Source: Lasiodiplodia sp. COLG20 (lineage: Eukaryota; Ascomycota; Dothideomycetes; Botryosphaeriales; Botryosphaeriaceae). Taken from it: a DNA stretch of 64,000 nucleotides. The stretch spans positions 7,874,001-7,938,000 of the forward strand of contig VNWV01000001.1 in the NCBI GenBank assembly GCA_009801085.1. Reading direction: 5' to 3'. Made by a program: the position numbers and the translations under genes. The notes beneath the pieces were generated by a model. It was not told where the DNA came from. It searched no databases and worked only from the letters and a program-made list of their open reading frames with translations. Below, piece by piece: positions 60,101 to 64,000 of this stretch (positions are counted from its first letter, which is position 1; every line of letters starts with the position of its first letter).

Positions 60101-60582
60101 GCTGACAGTCTCGAGGTTCTGAGACGGTCCATTTTGATGTGCTTTGGCCCATTTCGACGCTTGTGGAATGGCCACACCTTCTTGTGCGCAGTCTGGGTCG
60201 TATCGGGCACAGGCTCAATGATGGTCGGGGTCTGCGTTGTGCGCGGGGTTTTGTTGAGGGAAGACTGTCCGAAGGACTCTTTGGACGGTAGGACTCCCCA
60301 GCCAGTGGTATTGTTGTAAGGCAGAAAGACATTCCTTCTCAGCACCTGACGTGGTTTTGTAACGCCATTGCCATCGATCTGGACATGCTGTTGACCAAGC
60401 CTGATTCCCCGTTGCTCCAAGTCTGCAAGCAGTCGTTTGTGCGCACGAGTAGCACGGACAAGGAGAAAGATCATGCAGATCAATGCAATTAGAATGATCC
60501 CACCGGCTACCCCAACCGCGATCCATACTCCAGGAGGTATCGTAGCCGGTCGTGTTCCTTCCCGGGGCCTTAAGCGGTTCAT
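57124..60582 (-). CDS. Large single-pass membrane protein with disordered Ser-rich tail, unknown
   Basis: One uninterrupted exon of 1152 residues from ATG 60582. It begins MNRLRPREGTRPATIPPG, then a transmembrane helix at about 20-42 (GVWIAVGVAGGIILIALICM), a short helical stalk (RATRAHKRLLADLEQRGIRLGQ) and a conserved-looking RRNVFLPYNNTTGWGVLPS. The remaining 1000 residues are Ser/Pro/Arg-rich with many SP and TP sites and basic clusters, i.e. a disordered cytoplasmic region likely to be phosphorylated. I know similar fungal proteins only as hypothetical. There is no signal peptide; topology is probably N-out, C-in. Its length in a single frame and the absence of stop codons make it a firm gene. 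Divergent from the SDR gene. Confidence 0.8.
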   Translation of the reverse strand: MNRLRPREGTRPATIPPGVWIAVGVAGGIILIALICMIFLLVRATRAHKRLLADLEQRGIRLGQQHVQIDGNGVTKPRQVLRRNVFLPYNNTTGWGVLPSKESFGQSSLNKTPRTTQTPTIIEPVPDTTQTAHKKVWPFHKRRNGPKHIKMDRLRTSRLSAIIESPKPMLDISSPKLQEERESTPEGPPRLTLDPICDSPIEKLCPPSFGSTKPNSAPDLTSALRPAPLFSSPVPAPSGTVIRSPKRRGRSNSVPSIYSTNEGTREVHPSNGSQKLGRNFSLIYRQSGLAPENPVPPLPLRFGHARSVSNVDYSPSRRSASSFESATSSILVTTSPDTQRSPHARMRQSPGHELHKSLVLKGPRPMPQLRADSSSPRHFRDESIRSNVAQFAMEIASSDSHSRNGSPESKAGGKLKIESNSMGRLSQRSRSNNSLMGGAPSTPRRNSRTLVSSEGSPTERCRFATHQDVSAHEGILAQQLSRTSTNASSSCSSNGNPFRWDPTPMQSGKTSGPRTSPDKKRSHRRQNCIRLSLTTGQVGPPVKPEDPTVMHGIEEEPGSVHRRSKPLEDGEMISLDTRPLPRPPSINVFSPDIHLSPTTIRASLTQESPTLSLTKYNQENCDGSPRWRCSGISGASAFSIPTFPSPANTDCSQTALAHSGGDAISCADANGEERAPKIQEYNSDSPLNYPVLTIPSPEATENKCRPTTPPGHERRISQIDSPPCSPKTLLLNSIETTPVDLCKMPKLMSSTPPVPELPPRDPRRSKEISSPTRAGLTGPRAEPGRDLRKTVAALRRMNSDAADDSRTSRRYRQLGREPTSNNLVVELENTTSTEGGDISSKNGRSKYTSGKAFSSPSKHFVPASTYSLVAPSPHNSVAPSTMSTNTDSVAASSAFSATTGRTSTTTTTTTTTAPTTPPAIAAIQKPPAFGLGLSLGGGSGVGGGLGCSSASNNSLTLSTRSNGIHFLGGGDDSCTSLTDLILAENENIFGRKELELANPDRPGSSVWEDGEGFWESPSAKEREIAREKSSSSLSVYATPCGSGDDAVATTCGAGVDDPVTATSGAGVSVVGGVRTSSEFYDSDAENKTPTGKNGASDGVAVGKEEGKRRRWTERGAGDKHREVLAPKVLISVQPPSEQGTPGSLYDQDGFLK

Positions 60583-61961
60583 GATTGCAAAGCCAGCTCT
60601 TCCCAGATAGTGTGGATCGAGTACGCTACACGGCCCTTTCCCACTTTCCGGTCTGCATAACCTGTGATATCAATTCGAGCACGTGGCGTTCTGGCGTTCG
60701 GCGGATTCCTGGACAAGACGGTGGCAATGGCCAAAGGACGCAGACGGCGACAGAGCAGCACATAGGACGGGGGACATGATCAAGGAAAGGAGAGGCAAAA
60801 TGCGGGCGGCAGGGAGACGACATGTGGCGTGTAATTAGATCGAGTGTGGTATGCAATGTCTCGAAAACAACAGCTCAGGAATGCAGTCGAGGAGCCGGTG
60901 AACCAACAAACAACAATGGCAGAAGGAACGCAAGGGATAGGAAATCACCAGGCTGGGAGAAATGCACCCTATAGACGACTACCGGTCTACTGCCTACCAA
61001 GGATGGAGTGGGAGGTGCTCCAGGCACGAGCACGCACGACGGATGTCTGCCGAGACGTGAAAGCGCAGCAATGCTTGATATCGACTACTGTTTCACATGT
61101 GACCAGCCCGTGGGACAACGTGTGCAGTGCATGCTCTATGGTCGCAGCGGGCGACGGAGGGGTTGAGGCGATGGTGCGGCTCGTTCTTGGCTGCTCAACG
61201 GGCCCGCGGTAGCGGGCCATCTCATCTGCTAAGTCAGTGAAACTAGATGATCCATCAGGATGCATCAGCGGCACGCAGCAAAGTGAGCAACAGGGTGAGC
61301 AACAGGGCGGGAGGGGTTGGAGAAATAGCAGCCGTAAATCGGCGACGCGTCGCCTAAACGACCAGCCGAATGGGGCAAGACGGAGACTCAATCAAGCGGC
61401 GTGAGAGGCCAGGCCCCCGTCTGGCCACGCTGGCGGGCGGTTGGGCGGTTATGTCATTGGCCGGGCTGGGCTTGGTCAGCCCCGCGCGCAGAGTCGTGAG
61501 CAAGGCGGGCGGTGGCAGGGCGGCGCCGTAGACTGCTGAGTGGGCCCGCCTCTGGCTGCGTGAGCGGGGCTGCGGCGGGCAGACGGCGGTCGTGTGCGCA
61601 GCGCAGCGCTCGGCGAGCGGCACGGCGCAGGCAATTGCGGTCGATGGCAATCGGAGCTTTGCAGGCGGGAGCTCGACTTCGCGATGAGGTCACGTCATCG
61701 TTGCTGGAGGAGAGGGTGCAGGGGCCGTCGTTGGAGCCGTGATTGGAGCTGGCCGCCCCGGGCTCCACCGGCGAGCGGCCGATGGCCTACGAATGAACGC
61801 ATCTGCCCCGCCATTGTGCCAGAGCTTCCCTCCAGCTCGATCGACCCCTCCCTTAAAAGCTGCCCCTCCCACGCCTCGGGGAGCTTCTCTTCATCTTCTC
61901 AATTCCCATCTCCATCCAATTGCCCCATTCAGATACCCCAACCGCCTTTTAATCCTCCACC
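60583..61961. other. Divergent spacer, 1.38 kb
   Basis: Contains the promoters of the membrane protein gene and the SDR. The SDR-proximal 110 bp is pyrimidine-rich (CTTCTCTTCATC type), as in highly expressed fungal genes. Open frames on both strands in the GC-rich middle (61350-61800) lack features. Confidence 0.5.
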
Positions 61962-63006
<1,045 letters not shown>

Positions 63007-64000
63007 GCGACCCGTCGCTGTTTATTGATCTCACGATTGGATGGACATATTGGATTCCCAAAAGCCAAAAAATTTCTTGGTTTAGCTAAGAGAGGGTGGT
63101 GCACCTTTTTGCTCTCGCCTCTATAGATAAGATTTAACGCGAAATGAATACCTCTTCTGCTTCGATCTATCCGCTTCGTTCTCAGATTATTCGTGAACCT
63201 ATGTACTGCTGGGCCATCTGCCATGTGAAAATTGAAGCACAGTGTTGAGGAGACTTCAACGACTTCCCACAAATACGTTGTCAGTTCTTCCAGGAGTCGA
63301 AAATCTCTGGTAACATACTGCGAACGTTGCCTGTTGCCATGAGGCTCACACGTTGTCGTGCGGGGTTTTGTGGAGCAGACGTGGAGTGTGGTCGAATCAC
63401 TCTCGCATGATACCAAACGAGCGATTGCTACAAGAGTGTGACGTGTGGGTGAGTTTCTGGCTGTTGATGAGGCCAGCTCGCTTATAGTACTGCAGCATTG
63501 GCGGGGATGGAAAGTCTTGCGGGGACGGTCTTTTCATCGTACGTTCACGTCCTGATCAGCGCTGAACCTTCCACGGCGGCTTTTTCATGCTGTTGGCAGT
63601 ATTGATTTAGCTAGCCTCAGCACTGCACTCTTTCTGTAGTTGACGTATCACTATAGCTTACCGTATGCACAGGCAAGGGAGCTGTCGACATGTGATAATT
63701 TAATTTTGTGTCAATCCCAACAACCCCTCATCACACAAACCCCTGACCGACCGCCACAGCTGTTCTCGAAACGCCACGCATACGTCACATACAGCAAGAA
63801 GAAGCTATGGCCTCGTCCCACAACAGCTATCCTACCTATCCTCTGAAGCTAACCAGCTTAGGTAGCTTGGAAGCCCGGAGTTGCCGACTGACCGGTCAGT
63901 GCCGACCTACATAACTCATGAATAAATTTATTTCACTCAGCCCTAAGCACCGGTCACCCGTCACCGCTTGACCCTCCCGTCCCCCCCAAAACTCAAATGC
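63007..64000. other. 3' flank to window edge, 994 bp
   Basis: AT-rich near the SDR 3' end, then mixed sequence. Short open frames only; nothing is recognised before the window stops. Confidence 0.5.

Noticed and set aside
60844..61212. A plus-strand frame of about 120 codons upstream of the SDR
   Set aside because: It begins without an ATG in good context, has no features, and sits in a divergent promoter.

Overview
The window is nuclear DNA from a filamentous ascomycete (Pezizomycotina; a Dothideomycete is my guess, not proven). The basis is short GT-AG introns of about 45-130 nt with CTAAC/CTTAC branch points, moderately GC-rich compact genes on both strands, and fungus-specific families: a Zn2Cys6 regulator, CipC, a Syg1-type SPX-EXS protein, filamentous-type ceramide glucosyltransferase, and a Rlf2-type CAF-1 large subunit. 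All exon models were built by eye from splice sites, reading phase and family conservation. I saw no tRNA, rRNA or CRISPR.

Layout. 1-8.1 kb, all minus strand: the 5' part of an expansin-like secreted protein cut by the window edge, a nitronate monooxygenase, an AIF/FSP1-like FAD oxidoreductase, 2 kb without a convincing gene, and spo11. From a shared 262-bp spacer, the CAF-1 large subunit runs the other way (8.4-10.4 kb). It is followed by a membrane-anchored pepsin-fold protein without recognisable catalytic motifs (11.7-13.3 kb) and ceramide glucosyltransferase (13.7-15.4 kb). 15.7-24.3 kb, minus strand: a low-complexity protein, a small lysine-rich protein, a seven-exon Zn2Cys6 transcription factor and a second pepsin-fold membrane protein. 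After a gene-poor stretch with one weak small ORF (26.4 kb) comes a minus-strand run of large conserved genes: cytosolic glutamyl-tRNA synthetase, the 3851-residue Tra1, Syg1/XPR1-like phosphate exporter/sensor, and cipC (27.2-47.3 kb). 48.2-64 kb: an alpha/beta-hydrolase-like protein lacking the catalytic serine, an AT-rich gene desert with an LTR-like relic, an F-box protein, a peroxisomal-type NADH pyrophosphatase back to back with pICln, a 1152-residue single-pass membrane protein of unknown role, and a sorbose reductase/mannitol dehydrogenase-like SDR.

The genes do not form a biosynthetic cluster; most are conserved housekeeping genes (translation, chromatin, phosphate and redox metabolism, sphingolipid synthesis, meiosis). 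The most distinctive items are the spo11/CAF-1 bidirectional promoter with a perfect MluI cell-cycle box, a GC-AG intron in spo11, a 24-nt micro-exon carrying the first half of the Zn cluster, three probable pseudo-enzymes, and stress-element-like sites beside the cipC TATA box. I did not find a clearly new multi-gene system.
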